Notes: a model not told the origin generated them from the sequence alone. 33,741 nucleotides of DNA from an uncultured Oscillospiraceae bacterium (GCA_910577415.1 CAJTLK010000010.1:1-33741), one strand, 5' to 3'; positions 7,523 through 16,123 are shown, counted from the stretch's first letter. Made by a program: numbers and translations.

Positions 7523-9151
7523 TTACGCCTTGGGGGTGCGGGCCTTGATTAGGAAAAGGGTGCCGATCATCAGCGCCACAGCGATGGGCAGGGCAATAAA
7601 GACGTTGGGAACAAAGCCCGCCACGATAAAGCTGACAAAGCTCACCGCGGCCACGGTAATGGCATAGGGCAGCTGGGTGGACACGTGGGTCACGTGGTCG
7701 CACTGAGCGCCGGCGGAGGCCATAATGGTGGTGTCGGAAATGGGGGAGCAGTGGTCGCCGCAGACGGCGCCGGCCAGACAGGCGGAAATGCCTACGGTGA
7801 GCAGGGCCGAGCCGGTGGGGAAGATGGCTGTGACAATGGGAATGAGGATGCCGAAGGTACCCCAGCTGGTGCCGGAGGCAAAGGCCAGCAGACAGGCAAC
7901 CACAAAAATAACGGCGGGCAGCAAGCTGTAAAGGCTCTGGGAGGCGCCCTTCATAGCGGCCTCCACAAACTCGGCGGCGCCGAGATAGCCGGTCATGGTC
8001 TTCAGGCTCACCGCCAGGGTCAAAATGGTGATGGGAGGCACCATGGCGATAAAGCCCTTGGGCACACAGGCCATGGCTTCTTTAAAGGTCATCAGGCGGC
8101 GGCCTACCACATAGGCGATGGTGAGTACCAGGGCGATCAAAGCGCCCCAGGGCAGGGAGATAAAGGCGTCGGTGTTGCCGAAGGCGCCAATGAAATCGCC
8201 GGCGCAGTCGGTGCCGCCCCAAGCGTCTACACCGAAGAAGCCGCCCACATAGATCATACCCACCACGCAGAAGGCGATCAGGACCACTACGGGAAGGACC
8301 AGGTCCATGACCTTGCCCTTCGGGTTGCCATCGTCCGTACTTTCGGTCTCAAGCGCGCCCAGCTCACCGGTCTGAAGGGCCAGCTCCTCGTGCTTTTTTA
8401 TAGGACCGTAGTCCAGCTGCATCAAGGCCATACCGATAATGAACACAAAGGTCAACAGGGAGTAGAAGTTAAAGGGAATGGCCTGGACAAAGAGCTGGAT
8501 CCCGCTGACGCCGGTGTCCAGGTCGGCGGCCACGCCGGAGACGGCGGCGGCCCAAGAGGAGACCGGGGCGATCATACACACCGGGGCGGCGGTGGCGTCG
8601 ATGAGGTAGGCCAGCTTGGCCCGGGAGATCTTGTGGCCGTCGGTGACGGGACGCATGACGGAACCTACGGTGAGGCAGTTGAAGTAGTCGTCAATAAAAA
8701 TGAGAACACCCAGAACAAAGGTGGCCAGCATAGCCCCCACCCGGGTCTTAATGTTCTTTTCGGCCCAGCGGCCAAAGGCGGCGGAGCCGCCGGCGGCGTT
8801 GACCAGGGCCACGATGGTGCCCAGGATCACCAGGAAAAGGAAAATACCCGCGTTGTCGGCAATGGCGGTAATGAGGCCGTCATTGATGACGGCGTCCAGG
8901 GTTGCCACCGGGGCAAACTCACAGTGGAGCACTGCGCCGACCACAATGCCAATAAAGAGGGAGGAGTATGCCTCTTTGGTGATAAGGGCCAGCACGATGG
9001 CAATGACGGGGGGGAGGAAGGCCCAGGCGGTGTTATAGAACCGGCTTACCGCCGCCACATCTTCGCCCGCCGCCAGCACGGGGACGATCAGGGTGGCGAG
9101 GAGCATCACGCTCACCACCAGGATGGCTTTCAATCTTTTTCTCAGCTGCAT
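7523..9151 (-). CDS. NhaC-family transporter, predicted lysine transporter (LysW type)
   Basis: Integral membrane protein of 542 residues with about a dozen hydrophobic segments and the NhaC antiporter signatures: GSAAFGRWAEKNIKTR, FIDDYFNCLTVGSVMRP, CMIAPVSSWAA, FASGTSWGTFGI, GDHCSPISDTTIMASAG. NhaC-family proteins exchange Na+ for H+ or carry organic solutes. Because this gene sits behind a lysine riboswitch with its own terminator, the likely substrate is lysine, as proposed for LysW transporters in other Firmicutes. That substrate call is inference from regulation. I start at ATG 9151 (AAAGGA about 10 nt upstream, then a signal-like MQLRKRLKAILVVSVM). An upstream in-frame extension would run into the riboswitch terminator. 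Single-gene transcription unit. Confidence 0.88.
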   Translation of the reverse strand: MQLRKRLKAILVVSVMLLATLIVPVLAAGEDVAAVSRFYNTAWAFLPPVIAIVLALITKEAYSSLFIGIVVGAVLHCEFAPVATLDAVINDGLITAIADNAGIFLFLVILGTIVALVNAAGGSAAFGRWAEKNIKTRVGAMLATFVLGVLIFIDDYFNCLTVGSVMRPVTDGHKISRAKLAYLIDATAAPVCMIAPVSSWAAAVSGVAADLDTGVSGIQLFVQAIPFNFYSLLTFVFIIGMALMQLDYGPIKKHEELALQTGELGALETESTDDGNPKGKVMDLVLPVVVLIAFCVVGMIYVGGFFGVDAWGGTDCAGDFIGAFGNTDAFISLPWGALIALVLTIAYVVGRRLMTFKEAMACVPKGFIAMVPPITILTLAVSLKTMTGYLGAAEFVEAAMKGASQSLYSLLPAVIFVVACLLAFASGTSWGTFGILIPIVTAIFPTGSALLTVGISACLAGAVCGDHCSPISDTTIMASAGAQCDHVTHVSTQLPYAITVAAVSFVSFIVAGFVPNVFIALPIAVALMIGTLFLIKARTPKA

Positions 9152-9184
9152 TTTGATCCATTCCTTTCTCTCAAGCGCACACAC

Positions 9185-9219
9185 AAAAATTGGGCGCCTT
9201 TCTTATGAAAAGCGCCCAA
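9185..9219 (-). terminator. riboswitch expression-platform terminator
   Basis: Minus-strand hairpin TTGGGCGC ... GCGCCCAA followed by TTTTT, between the lysine aptamer and the transporter start. The segment GAAGCGC next to aptamer helix P1 (9259-9265) can pair with GCGCTTT of the left arm, giving an alternative antiterminator. Lysine binding should therefore favour termination (OFF switch). Confidence 0.85.
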
Positions 9220-9250
9220 GTCAAATACCCGGAAAAACTCCCCGGCAAGA

Positions 9251-9418
9251 CCACGATAGCGCTTCACATACTGTGACAGTCCGGCGGGTATTCCCCGACG
9301 GCCCAGGTAAAACACGGACAGACACCCGCATTCCCTTCGGCGACGTTCCCTTTCCCTCCCGGCGGCTGTCTGGCCTTGCGGGGGAGGTACTGATGAGCAC
9401 CGCGCCTCTATCATGTTA
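9251..9418 (-). ncRNA. lysine riboswitch (L box) aptamer
   Basis: The minus-strand leader carries the L-box landmarks in order: GATAGAGGCGCG...CAGTA at the 5' side, GGGAGGGAAAGGGAACGTCG with GTCGCCGAAG (9335-9344) in the core, and the closing P1 strand CTATCGT (9253-9259) pairing with ATGATAG near 9408-9414. The aptamer is about 165 nt, normal for the family. It is followed directly by the antiterminator/terminator switch. It controls the NhaC-family gene only. An open frame across this region is incidental. Confidence 0.95.
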
Positions 9419-9430
9419 GATTTGGCTCGT

Positions 9431-9459
9431 ATATTATCACTGAAAAGCGGTACTGTCAA
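9431..9459 (-). promoter_or_regulatory. sigma-A promoter for the riboswitch transcript
   Basis: Consensus TTGACA (9454-9459), 17-bp spacer with TGA before the -10, and TAATAT (9431-9436) on the minus strand. The start point falls just upstream of the aptamer. Confidence 0.88.
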
Positions 9460-9465
9460 GGGGAA

Positions 9466-9512
9466 AAACAAAAACAAGCGGTATATTTCGTGCGAAATAT
9501 ACCGCTTGTTTT
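9466..9512 (-). terminator. intrinsic terminator after mntP
   Basis: A perfect 19-bp inverted repeat (9472-9490 and 9493-9511) with a minimal loop, followed on the minus strand by TTTTTGTTTTT. It insulates mntP from the lysine riboswitch promoter just beyond it. Confidence 0.85.
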
Positions 9513-9517
9513 GAAAA

Positions 9518-10072
9518 TCAACCCCCAAAAAGATGTTCCATCAAAATTTTTGCCCCAATGAAAACCAACACCACCCCGCCCAGCAAAGTGGCCCGACGCT
9601 GAAAGAGGCAACCCAGACGATGGCCAAGCAGACCGCCTAAGGTTGCCAGGACAAAGGCCACTACGCCGATAACGGCGGCGGAAAGGAGAACCGGCACATC
9701 CATAAAGACCATGGTGATTCCCACGGCCAGGGCGTCAATACTGGTAGCCAGGGCCAGGAGAAAAAGCCGCCGGGCGGACAGGTCGGCTGCGGCCTCCTCC
9801 TCCGCGCCGAAAAGGGCCTCCCGGATCATATTACCGCCGATGAGGGCAAGCAAACCAAAGGCGATCCAATGATCTATGGCCTCTATGTAGACTTGGACGC
9901 TGGAACCCAACAGGTAGCCGAGCAAGGGCATAAAAAACTGAAAGGCTCCGCACCAAAGGCCGATGCGGGCGGCCTGCCGGGGACCAAAGCCGGGCATGGC
10001 GATGCCGGTGGATACGGATACGGCAAAGGCATCCATGGCAAGGCTGACGGCGATCAAAAAAATTTGAAGCAT
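9518..10072 (-). CDS. mntP: manganese efflux pump MntP
   Basis: Six-helix inner-membrane exporter that removes excess Mn2+. The protein has 184 residues (family about 185-190). The two internal repeats carry the metal-path motifs SLAMDAFAVSVSTG (Asp14) and ATSIDALAVGIT. Hydrophobic segments fill the length apart from an acidic loop (FGAEEEAAADLSARR) in the middle. ATG 10072 is chosen because the transmembrane start MLQIFLIAVSLAMDAF matches family N-termini; the Shine-Dalgarno (GGGGGC) is weak. In many Firmicutes mntP is under a yybP-ykoY Mn2+ riboswitch; the short leader here has none. Confidence 0.92.
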   Translation of the reverse strand: MLQIFLIAVSLAMDAFAVSVSTGIAMPGFGPRQAARIGLWCGAFQFFMPLLGYLLGSSVQVYIEAIDHWIAFGLLALIGGNMIREALFGAEEEAAADLSARRLFLLALATSIDALAVGITMVFMDVPVLLSAAVIGVVAFVLATLGGLLGHRLGCLFQRRATLLGGVVLVFIGAKILMEHLFGG

Positions 10073-10125
10073 GACAGCGCCCCCGAAAATCATCAAAGTG
10101 TGGTGGAAAACCACCGCATGCGGCT

Positions 10126-10154
10126 ATCTTAGCATAAAAGCGGGGAAGAAGCAA
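10126..10154 (-). promoter_or_regulatory. sigma-A promoter for mntP
   Basis: Minus-strand TTGCTT (10149-10154), 17 bp, extended -10 TATGCTAAGAT (TAAGAT 10126-10131). The roughly 50-nt leader contains only a small GTGG/CCAC hairpin. Confidence 0.75.
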
Positions 10155-10212
10155 GCGCCGCGGGATGGCACGGCCCCTTCTTGGTATATGAGGGGCAAAG
10201 GGCAAAAAGAAC

Positions 10213-10256
10213 GCAAAACAGCCCGGACGCCTGCTCAAACGTCCGGGCTGTTTTGC
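10213..10256. terminator. strong terminator-like hairpin
   Basis: A 16-bp perfect stem GCAAAACAGCCCGGAC / GTCCGGGCTGTTTTGC with a 12-nt loop. It can act on either strand. On the minus strand it would end readthrough from tadA or an unidentified transcript from 10257-10420, just before the mntP promoter. Confidence 0.75.
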
Positions 10257-10420
10257 AAGGAAAGAGGATAGAATGAAATGAAAAAGTTGCTCCTGCAAGG
10301 AGTATGATACGAAAGATTTGTGAACGAACCAAACAAAAGATGTTACAAAAGGATTAAATCAAAAAAATTTTTTGTCGTAATTCTGTAATATGGACGGGGA
10401 GGACGTTTTTGTGTGTGGGG
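10257..10420. other. AT-rich gap after tadA, no gene seen
   Basis: The 164 bp are much richer in A/T than their surroundings. They hold a small CTCCT/AGGAG hairpin near 10290-10305 and no convincing reading frame, promoter or known RNA. In Bacillus the SRP RNA gene follows tadA; its conserved features are not visible here. Confidence 0.4.
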
Positions 10421-10894
10421 CTAAGGGCATGGGGAGCTTTGGGTCCCCCTGCGCCGGGCGGCAAAAAAATTCGTAAGGAGTTGGGCGCACTCGGCCTCCA
10501 AAGGGCCGCGGTAGAGCCGGGGGCGGTGGCCAAAGCTCTCCTCAAAAAGGTTGAGCACCGAACCGCAGGCGCCCATGGTCTCGTCCTTGGCGGCATAATG
10601 AAGCTCTGAAACGCGGGCGTTGAGGATGGCGCCGGCGCACATGGGGCAAGGCTCCAGAGTGACGTAAAGCCTGGCCTTGTGAAGCCGCCAGCCCCCCAAA
10701 GTCTGACATGCCTGGCGAATGGCCATGATCTCGGCGTGGCCCAGGGCGTCGCCGTCAGTCTCCCGGCGATTGTAGCCCTCACCTACGATGGAGCCGTCGT
10801 CCCAGACGATCACACAGCCCACTGGGACCTCCCCAAGCTCCAGGGCCTTTTGGGCCAATGCTAAGGCGCGGGACATATAAAATTCGTGGGTCAT
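10421..10894 (-). CDS. tadA: tRNA adenosine(34) deaminase TadA
   Basis: Zinc-dependent deaminase that makes inosine at the wobble position of tRNA-Arg(ACG), an essential step in codon reading. The protein has 157 residues, normal for the family. The zinc site is complete: HAE at 53-55 (His53 ligand, Glu55 proton shuttle) and PCPMC at 82-86 (Cys83, Cys86). GWRLHKARLYVTLEPCPM and LHYAAKDETMGACGS are typical TadA stretches, and the last helix (LTNFFAARR) matches the tRNA-contacting end. The start has AAGGAGG about 8 nt upstream. It follows mfd on the same strand by about 97 bp, with a palindromic element in between. Confidence 0.95.
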   Translation of the reverse strand: MTHEFYMSRALALAQKALELGEVPVGCVIVWDDGSIVGEGYNRRETDGDALGHAEIMAIRQACQTLGGWRLHKARLYVTLEPCPMCAGAILNARVSELHYAAKDETMGACGSVLNLFEESFGHRPRLYRGPLEAECAQLLTNFFAARRRGTQSSPCP

Positions 10895-10928
10895 GGGGAG
10901 ACCTCCTTATCGATTGGGATTTTGCAGA

Positions 10929-11000
10929 GCGGGCGGATGATATCCGCCCCCCCGCGGGGCATTGGCGGGGGCAGACGCACAATGCGCGCCCCTACGGGGC
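10929..11000. repeat. GC-rich palindromic intergenic element touching the mfd stop
   Basis: Modular hairpins: GGGCGGAT / ATCCGCCC (10931-10949), GCGCGCATTGTGCGT-like dyads (10974-10990) and CCCCGTAGGGG (10989-10998). The last of these contains the mfd TAG stop. The build resembles the short palindromic repeats scattered between genes in GC-rich Clostridia, but no second copy is visible in this window, so the repeat status is inferred. It may also act as a weak terminator for mfd. Confidence 0.5.
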
Positions 11001-14000
11001 CTCGTCAATCAGCTTTTCATAGCTTTCCACCAAGGACCGGGCGAATTTCAGAGGGTCCTCCCCCTTTTTAAGCCGGAGGGTGAGGGCGGGCTTTTCTCCG
11101 GCGGAGAAGAGTACCCGGCCCCGCCAGCGTTCCTCGGCGCAGAGGGTGGACATCGCCCGCAGCTCGAAGCGGTCCAGGGCAAAGACAAGGTTGGTGCCCT
11201 TCTGGGTCAGCTCCTTAATGCCGCAGCGGGCGCACTGGGAGCGAAGAAGGGCTACGGCGATAAGGTTGTTGACCTGCCGGGGCGGATCGCCATAGCGGTC
11301 TATCAGCTCGTCGGTAACGTCGTCGGCGTCATTTTCGGTACGGATGAGGGCAATGCGGCGGTAGAGGTCCATCCTCTGCTCAGCGGAGGGAACATAGCGG
11401 TCAGGGATGGAGGCGGCCACCGTCAGGTCCGCGGAGCACTCGGCGGGGATCTCTGCTGTCTCCCCCCGCTCGGTAAGGACGGCCTCCTCCAAAAGCTTCA
11501 AATACATATCGTAGCCTACGCTGAGCATAAACCCGGACTGCTCCGGCCCCAAAACGTTGCCCGCGCCGCGAATTTCCAGGTCACGCATGGCGATATTAAA
11601 GCCGGAACCAAACTCGGCAAACTCCCGGATGGCGGCCAGACGCTTGGAGGCCACGTCGGAAAGGACCTTCCCCAGGCGGAAGGTAAGGTAGGCAAAGGCC
11701 CGCCGGGAGGATCGGCCCACCCGGCCCCGAATCTGATGGAGCTGGGCCAGACCCATATGGTCGGCGTCCTCAATGATAAGGGTGTTTACGTTGGGAATAT
11801 CAATGCCGGTCTCAATAATGGTGGTGCACACCAGTACTCCGATCTCTCCCTGGCTCATTCGGGACATGGTGTCGTTCAGCTCGTCCTGGGTCATTTTTCC
11901 GTGGGCAATGGCAACCACGGCGTCCTCCCCCAGCATCTCCTGAATACGCCCGGCTGTCCGGGCGATGGTTTCCACCCGGTTGTGGAGGTAGTAGACCTGG
12001 CCGCCCCGCTCCAGCTCCCGGCGCATGGCGTCGGCAAGCACTGACCAGTCATGCTCCATTACATAGGTCTGCACCGGCTGGCGGTCCAGGGGCGGCTCCT
12101 CAAGGGTGGACATGTCCCGGATGCCGGAGAGGGCCATATTCAGGGTGCGGGGGATGGGGGTGGCTGAGAGGGTGAGCACGTCCACCTGCCGGGAAAGCTC
12201 CTTCAGCTTTTCCTTGTGAGTGACGCCGAAGCGCTGCTCCTCGTCCACCACCAGCAGACCCAGGTTTTTGAACTGGACGTCCTTCTGGAGCAGACGATGG
12301 GTACCGATAAGCAGGTCTACCCCGCCGTCTTTCAGCTTGCGGAGGGTCTCCTTCATCTGGGCGCTTGTGCGGAAACGGGAGATGACCTCGATGTCCACCG
12401 GGTACTTGGCAAAACGGTGTTTGGCCGAAAGGTAGTGCTGCCGGGCCAGGACGGTGGTAGGAACCAGAATGGCGGCCTGCTTGCCGTCCAAAACACACTT
12501 CATAATGGCACGGAAGGCCACCTCGGTCTTGCCGTAGCCCACATCGCCGCAGAGAAGACGGTCCATGGGTTTATTTTGCTCCATGTCCCGCTTGATCTCG
12601 GTGATGCAGCGCAGCTGGTCCTCGGTCTCGGTGTACTCAAACTCCTCCTCAAACTCCTTTTGCCAGGGGGAGTCAGGGGAGAAGGCAAAGCCGGGCTGGC
12701 GCTGCCGCTGGGCGTAGAGCTGGATGAGGCCCTTTGCCAGGTCCTGGACTGCCTTTTTGGCCCGGGACTTCTGCCGCTCCCAGTCGCCGCCCCCCAGCCG
12801 GGAGAGCTTTTTGGTCTCATTGGCGTCCTCGCCGCCGCCGATGTACTTGCTCACCATGTCCAACTGAGTGGCGGGGACATAGAGCACATCAGCTCCAGCG
12901 TAGGCGATCTTTACATAGTCCTTGTCCACCCCGTCCACCGGCATCTTTACCATGCCCTGGTACCGGCCAACGCCATACTGGCGGTGGACTACCAGATCGC
13001 CGGGGGAGAGGTCGGCATAGGAGTGGAGCTTTTCCCGGTTGGTGGGGGCCTTCGTCCGCTTCTTCTTTACCGGGGCGGCCTGGCCCTCGGTAAGAATGGC
13101 AAAGGAAGAGTTGGGGAACTCCATGCCGGAGGATAGCCCGCCGCAGCAGATCACCGCCTGTCCGGGCGGGGGAAGGGCGGAGAGGTTAAAGTCCACCGCC
13201 GAGCGGACCTTTTGTTCCCGGAGAAGGGTCTGGAGATTCAGGCACCGCTGCTCGGTGCCGGAGAGGACGATGACGGAAAACCCGGCGGAAATATAGTGGT
13301 TCAGATCGGAGACGGCGGTCTCCAGGCTAACGCCGTAAGAGGGCAGCTGTTTGGCGGTGACTGTCATCAGCGCCCGGGGCCGAGCGGGATATTGGGAAGA
13401 AGTAAAGGAGTCCAGATAGGCTATGGGCCAGTCCTCCAGCAGGGAAATAAGCTCTTCCGGCGTACGGCAAAGCCGCCCCAGCTCAGAAAGCATAAGGCCG
13501 CTTTCGGCCAGAGCGGTAACGTCCTCATTGAGCTGCCAGAGGTAGTTTTTGCACCGCTCCATAAAACGGGGGGACTCGCTGATAAGCACCGCGGCGTCAG
13601 CGGGGAGGTAATCGGCGGCGGTAGCCAGCTTAGGGTAAATAAGGCTCAGGTAACGGTCAATGGCAGGGAAGGAGAGCCCGTTTTCCAGGAGTTCCCGGTC
13701 TTGGGCCAGGGTGGTCAACAGCTGGTCGGAGGCCCCGCCTTTTTTTGCCGCGTCGGCGCGGCGCGCTTCCAGGGCTTGGGCAAGACCCGGCATGCCACCG
13801 GGAGCAAGCTGGGGCAGAGCCTCAGCGGCGGGAAGGATGACGGCCTTGTCCAGTTGCTCTGCCCGACGCTGGGAGGAGACGTCGAAAAGGCCCATGGAGT
13901 CCACATCGTCGCCAAAAAATTCTATCCGCACCGGCAGAGGATGGGCGGGGGAAAAGAAATCCAAAATGCCGCCCCGAAGGGAAAACTGGCCGGCGCCCTC

Positions 14001-14501
14001 CACCTGGTCGCAGCGGGAATAGCCCGCGGCAGCCAAAAATTCCGCCAATTCGTTGAGATCATACCGCTGCCCCATTTGAATGGTGCGGCTGGCGTGACGA
14101 AAGGCAGCGGGTGGAATGGTGCGCTGAAGCAGGGCTTCGGCAGAGACCACAAGAAAGGGAGCGTCCCCTTGCTCCAAGGCCCAAAAGACCTCCAGCCGCT
14201 TTTGCTCCCACTGACGGGAGACTACTGCGGCATTGTGAAAGGTAAACTCCCGGGCTGGGAGAGTGAGTACCCGCTTCCCGGTGAGGGAGGTCAGATCGGC
14301 GGCAAAGCGTTGGCAGTCGGCGTCGTCGGCGCAGAGCAGGACCACCGGGCGGCTGGTCTCAACGTGAAGACCGGCGGCAAAAAAGGCCCGGTGGGTGGGG
14401 GACAGGCCGGAAAGGGCCGCCGGGGAGCGGCCTGAGTCCAGAGCGGTAAGGAGGTCATTAAATTCCGGGATGGAGCGGAGAAGGGAGAGAAGCTGCCTCA
14501 T
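10992..14501 (-). CDS. mfd: transcription-repair coupling factor Mfd
   Basis: ATP-driven translocase that pushes stalled RNA polymerase off lesions and recruits UvrA. The protein has 1169 residues, full length. It has an N-terminal UvrB-like region (to about 350), a CarD-like RNA polymerase interaction domain (about 490-560, PGDLVVHRQYGVGRYQGM), a RecG-like helicase with Walker A GDVGYGKTEVAF near 650, DEEQRFG near 752 and SATPIPRTL, the translocation motif HQIRGRVGRS, and the C-terminal UvrA-masking domain (YRRIALIRTENDADDV). ATG 14501 is set by GGAGG with a short TTTTT spacer. It has its own promoter and lies in the same order as glmU-prs-pth-mfd in Bacillus. Confidence 0.97.
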   Translation of the reverse strand: MRQLLSLLRSIPEFNDLLTALDSGRSPAALSGLSPTHRAFFAAGLHVETSRPVVLLCADDADCQRFAADLTSLTGKRVLTLPAREFTFHNAAVVSRQWEQKRLEVFWALEQGDAPFLVVSAEALLQRTIPPAAFRHASRTIQMGQRYDLNELAEFLAAAGYSRCDQVEGAGQFSLRGGILDFFSPAHPLPVRIEFFGDDVDSMGLFDVSSQRRAEQLDKAVILPAAEALPQLAPGGMPGLAQALEARRADAAKKGGASDQLLTTLAQDRELLENGLSFPAIDRYLSLIYPKLATAADYLPADAAVLISESPRFMERCKNYLWQLNEDVTALAESGLMLSELGRLCRTPEELISLLEDWPIAYLDSFTSSQYPARPRALMTVTAKQLPSYGVSLETAVSDLNHYISAGFSVIVLSGTEQRCLNLQTLLREQKVRSAVDFNLSALPPPGQAVICCGGLSSGMEFPNSSFAILTEGQAAPVKKKRTKAPTNREKLHSYADLSPGDLVVHRQYGVGRYQGMVKMPVDGVDKDYVKIAYAGADVLYVPATQLDMVSKYIGGGEDANETKKLSRLGGGDWERQKSRAKKAVQDLAKGLIQLYAQRQRQPGFAFSPDSPWQKEFEEEFEYTETEDQLRCITEIKRDMEQNKPMDRLLCGDVGYGKTEVAFRAIMKCVLDGKQAAILVPTTVLARQHYLSAKHRFAKYPVDIEVISRFRTSAQMKETLRKLKDGGVDLLIGTHRLLQKDVQFKNLGLLVVDEEQRFGVTHKEKLKELSRQVDVLTLSATPIPRTLNMALSGIRDMSTLEEPPLDRQPVQTYVMEHDWSVLADAMRRELERGGQVYYLHNRVETIARTAGRIQEMLGEDAVVAIAHGKMTQDELNDTMSRMSQGEIGVLVCTTIIETGIDIPNVNTLIIEDADHMGLAQLHQIRGRVGRSSRRAFAYLTFRLGKVLSDVASKRLAAIREFAEFGSGFNIAMRDLEIRGAGNVLGPEQSGFMLSVGYDMYLKLLEEAVLTERGETAEIPAECSADLTVAASIPDRYVPSAEQRMDLYRRIALIRTENDADDVTDELIDRYGDPPRQVNNLIAVALLRSQCARCGIKELTQKGTNLVFALDRFELRAMSTLCAEERWRGRVLFSAGEKPALTLRLKKGEDPLKFARSLVESYEKLIDEAP

Positions 14502-14613
14502 AAAAACCTCCAAAAAACATTTGTGGCGGAAACGCCAAATGCCCCCATCCCGGAGGGGAGGGGGGTGTCGGGGGAACTATTGCCCCGGCCCAAAGGGGCG
14601 GGGGCGATGGTTC

Positions 14614-14642
14614 AGTATATCATTTGGATGGGACACGGTCAA
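14614..14642 (-). promoter_or_regulatory. sigma-A promoter for mfd
   Basis: Minus-strand TTGACC (14637-14642), 17 bp with TGA before the -10, TATACT (14614-14619). The 5' untranslated region of about 105 nt (14502-14607) is very GC-rich, with foldable segments near 14580-14605 and 14522-14542 but no recognised riboswitch. Confidence 0.85.
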
Positions 14643-14645
14643 GGG

Positions 14646-14680
14646 AAAAAGAGAGAGCCGCCCCAGGGACGACTCTCTCA
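14646..14680 (-). terminator. intrinsic terminator after the SLH protein gene
   Basis: Minus-strand stem GAGAGAGTCGTCCC / GGGGCGGCTCTCTC (wobble pairs allowed) followed by TTTTT, ending just before the mfd promoter. Confidence 0.85.
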
Positions 14681-14707
14681 AAAAGTTCGGACAGAGGAAT
14701 ATGAAAC

Positions 14708-16123
14708 TTACCCAAAGGCCCGGTAGAGCAGACAGGCCATCTCAGCCCGGGTAATGGGAGAGAGAGGGTCCAGATTCCCAGTGCCGTCGCCCAGGACAAT
14801 GCCCCTGGCGGCCAGAAGGGTGACGGCTTCCTGGGCATAAGGGGCCACGTCCCCGGCGTCAGAAAAGGCGGAGAGGTCTCCGTAGAGGGGAAGAAGTTTG
14901 GAACGGTCTGCCATGGCCCGGTAGAGGATGACCAGAGCGTCCTGCCGGGTAATGTGCTCATCTGGAAGGAAGAGGCCCTCCCCATTGCCCAGCACCAGTC
15001 CCCGGTCCGCAAGGGCCGCTACGGACTGGACCAGCTCCGGATCGTCGGGCAGATCGGAAAAGGCGGGCGTGGGGAACATGTTCCGGCGAAAATTGGAGTA
15101 GGTCGTCAAGGCCAGGGCGTGGATCAGGTCCATACGCTTGGCCTCTCCACCGGGATCGAAGGCGGTCTCATTGGAGAAATAGCCGCTCTTACCCAGAAAT
15201 TCGGCGGCAGGCACAGCCCATTCCCATCCGGCCATGTCCTGAAAATGAATGACAGGAGAAACAATGCCGGCGGGGGGAATATCGGGTCCAGGCCGAACAG
15301 GCTCTTTGTCTTCTTTGAAGTTGAGGGTCAGGCAGACATTAAAATCCTTCTTTTCGGAGGAAATGGTGTGGACAAGCCGGACCTCGGTCTCTTCCCGGCT
15401 TGTGGGGACAAAGGTGAGGTTATAATAATTTGGGGCCTTGTCGGGGAACAGGACCTCATCCGGGAGGAGCTTCCGGGCAATTTCGGGATGATCGTAGTCC
15501 AGCCATAAGCTGCCCTGACTGGAAGAGGGGAGCTGGAAGGTGGCGGAGGTGATGGCTTCTCCAATATAGATAGTGGTCCCTTTTTTGTATCTGACGGTGG
15601 AGGGAAGATGATCGAATAGATCCACCGGTTTTCCTGCTTTGACCGTAAGTGCCTTGTCCATAAGAGACGGTTCCTCGGCCTGGGTGGGCGTCTCGGGGAC
15701 ATAGAGGATCAGCGTACCGGAAACGGTCTCCTCCTTATCGCTGGTCATGGTAAAGGCCATTTCCGCCTGCCCGACAAACCGGGAGGCGGAAGAGTAGGCA
15801 TAAGGGGTAAAGCAAACGTCGGAGATGGCGGGGCTGCGGTACATATAATAGGCGTCCGCAGCCGTTACCCCCTCTCCACGGCAGGTGAGCTTTCCCACTC
15901 CGGCGGAAAGAGAGGAGAAGGCAACGCTTTCCAGGTCGTGGCCGGTGGCCTGACGGCAGAGAAGCTGAAACTCCTTCTCGTCCAGAAAGACGCTCTGTCC
16001 AGGCTTCGCCACGCACAGGGCGGTAAAGGAGGAGACGGCCTCCTCGTCTTCGGCGGAGACGGCGGGCAAGAGAGAGCACAGCAGCCCCAGAGTCAGCAAC
16101 AGGGAAAATACGCGGCGCTTCAT
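14708..16123 (-). CDS. secreted protein with three C-terminal SLH repeats
   Basis: Surface protein of 471 residues with a signal peptide (1-24, ending LLPAVSA). A central region (about 30-285) is not recognised and may be beta-rich. Three SLH repeats follow at about 296-345, 352-405 and 415-471 (AFSDLPDD..., LGNGEGLFLPDEHITRQDALVILYRA split by spacing, ITRAEMACLLYRAFG). SLH repeats normally hold proteins to the secondary wall polymer. The start has GAGGAGGG 7 nt upstream. It sits alone between pth and mfd with its own promoter and terminator; in Bacillus that interval holds fin, so this looks like a local insertion. The order differs from the SLH/GH18 gene, where SLH repeats come first. Confidence 0.85.
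   Translation of the reverse strand: MKRRVFSLLLTLGLLCSLLPAVSAEDEEAVSSFTALCVAKPGQSVFLDEKEFQLLCRQATGHDLESVAFSSLSAGVGKLTCRGEGVTAADAYYMYRSPAISDVCFTPYAYSSASRFVGQAEMAFTMTSDKEETVSGTLILYVPETPTQAEEPSLMDKALTVKAGKPVDLFDHLPSTVRYKKGTTIYIGEAITSATFQLPSSSQGSLWLDYDHPEIARKLLPDEVLFPDKAPNYYNLTFVPTSREETEVRLVHTISSEKKDFNVCLTLNFKEDKEPVRPGPDIPPAGIVSPVIHFQDMAGWEWAVPAAEFLGKSGYFSNETAFDPGGEAKRMDLIHALALTTYSNFRRNMFPTPAFSDLPDDPELVQSVAALADRGLVLGNGEGLFLPDEHITRQDALVILYRAMADRSKLLPLYGDLSAFSDAGDVAPYAQEAVTLLAARGIVLGDGTGNLDPLSPITRAEMACLLYRAFG

Noticed and set aside
7685..9208. 507-codon open frame on the plus strand
   Set aside because: It lies antisense to the well-supported NhaC-family gene. Its Gly/His/Asp-rich composition is typical of a GC-rich shadow frame. 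Similar long shadows at 18272-20047, 13212-14435 and 5904-6857 were dropped for the same reason.
9472..9511. 19-bp inverted repeat as an operator or mobile-element end
   Set aside because: It has a T-rich tail on the minus strand and lies just after mntP, so a terminator explains it fully.
9142..9528. 128-codon frame upstream of the NhaC-family gene
   Set aside because: It covers the lysine riboswitch, its promoter and a terminator, so the frame is incidental.
10073..10125. yybP-ykoY manganese riboswitch for mntP
   Set aside because: The leader is about 50 nt, too short for the aptamer, and shows only a small hairpin.
10257..10420. SRP RNA gene after tadA, as in Bacillus
   Set aside because: The conserved GGAA-loop hairpin and flanking helices of SRP RNA are not seen on either strand.
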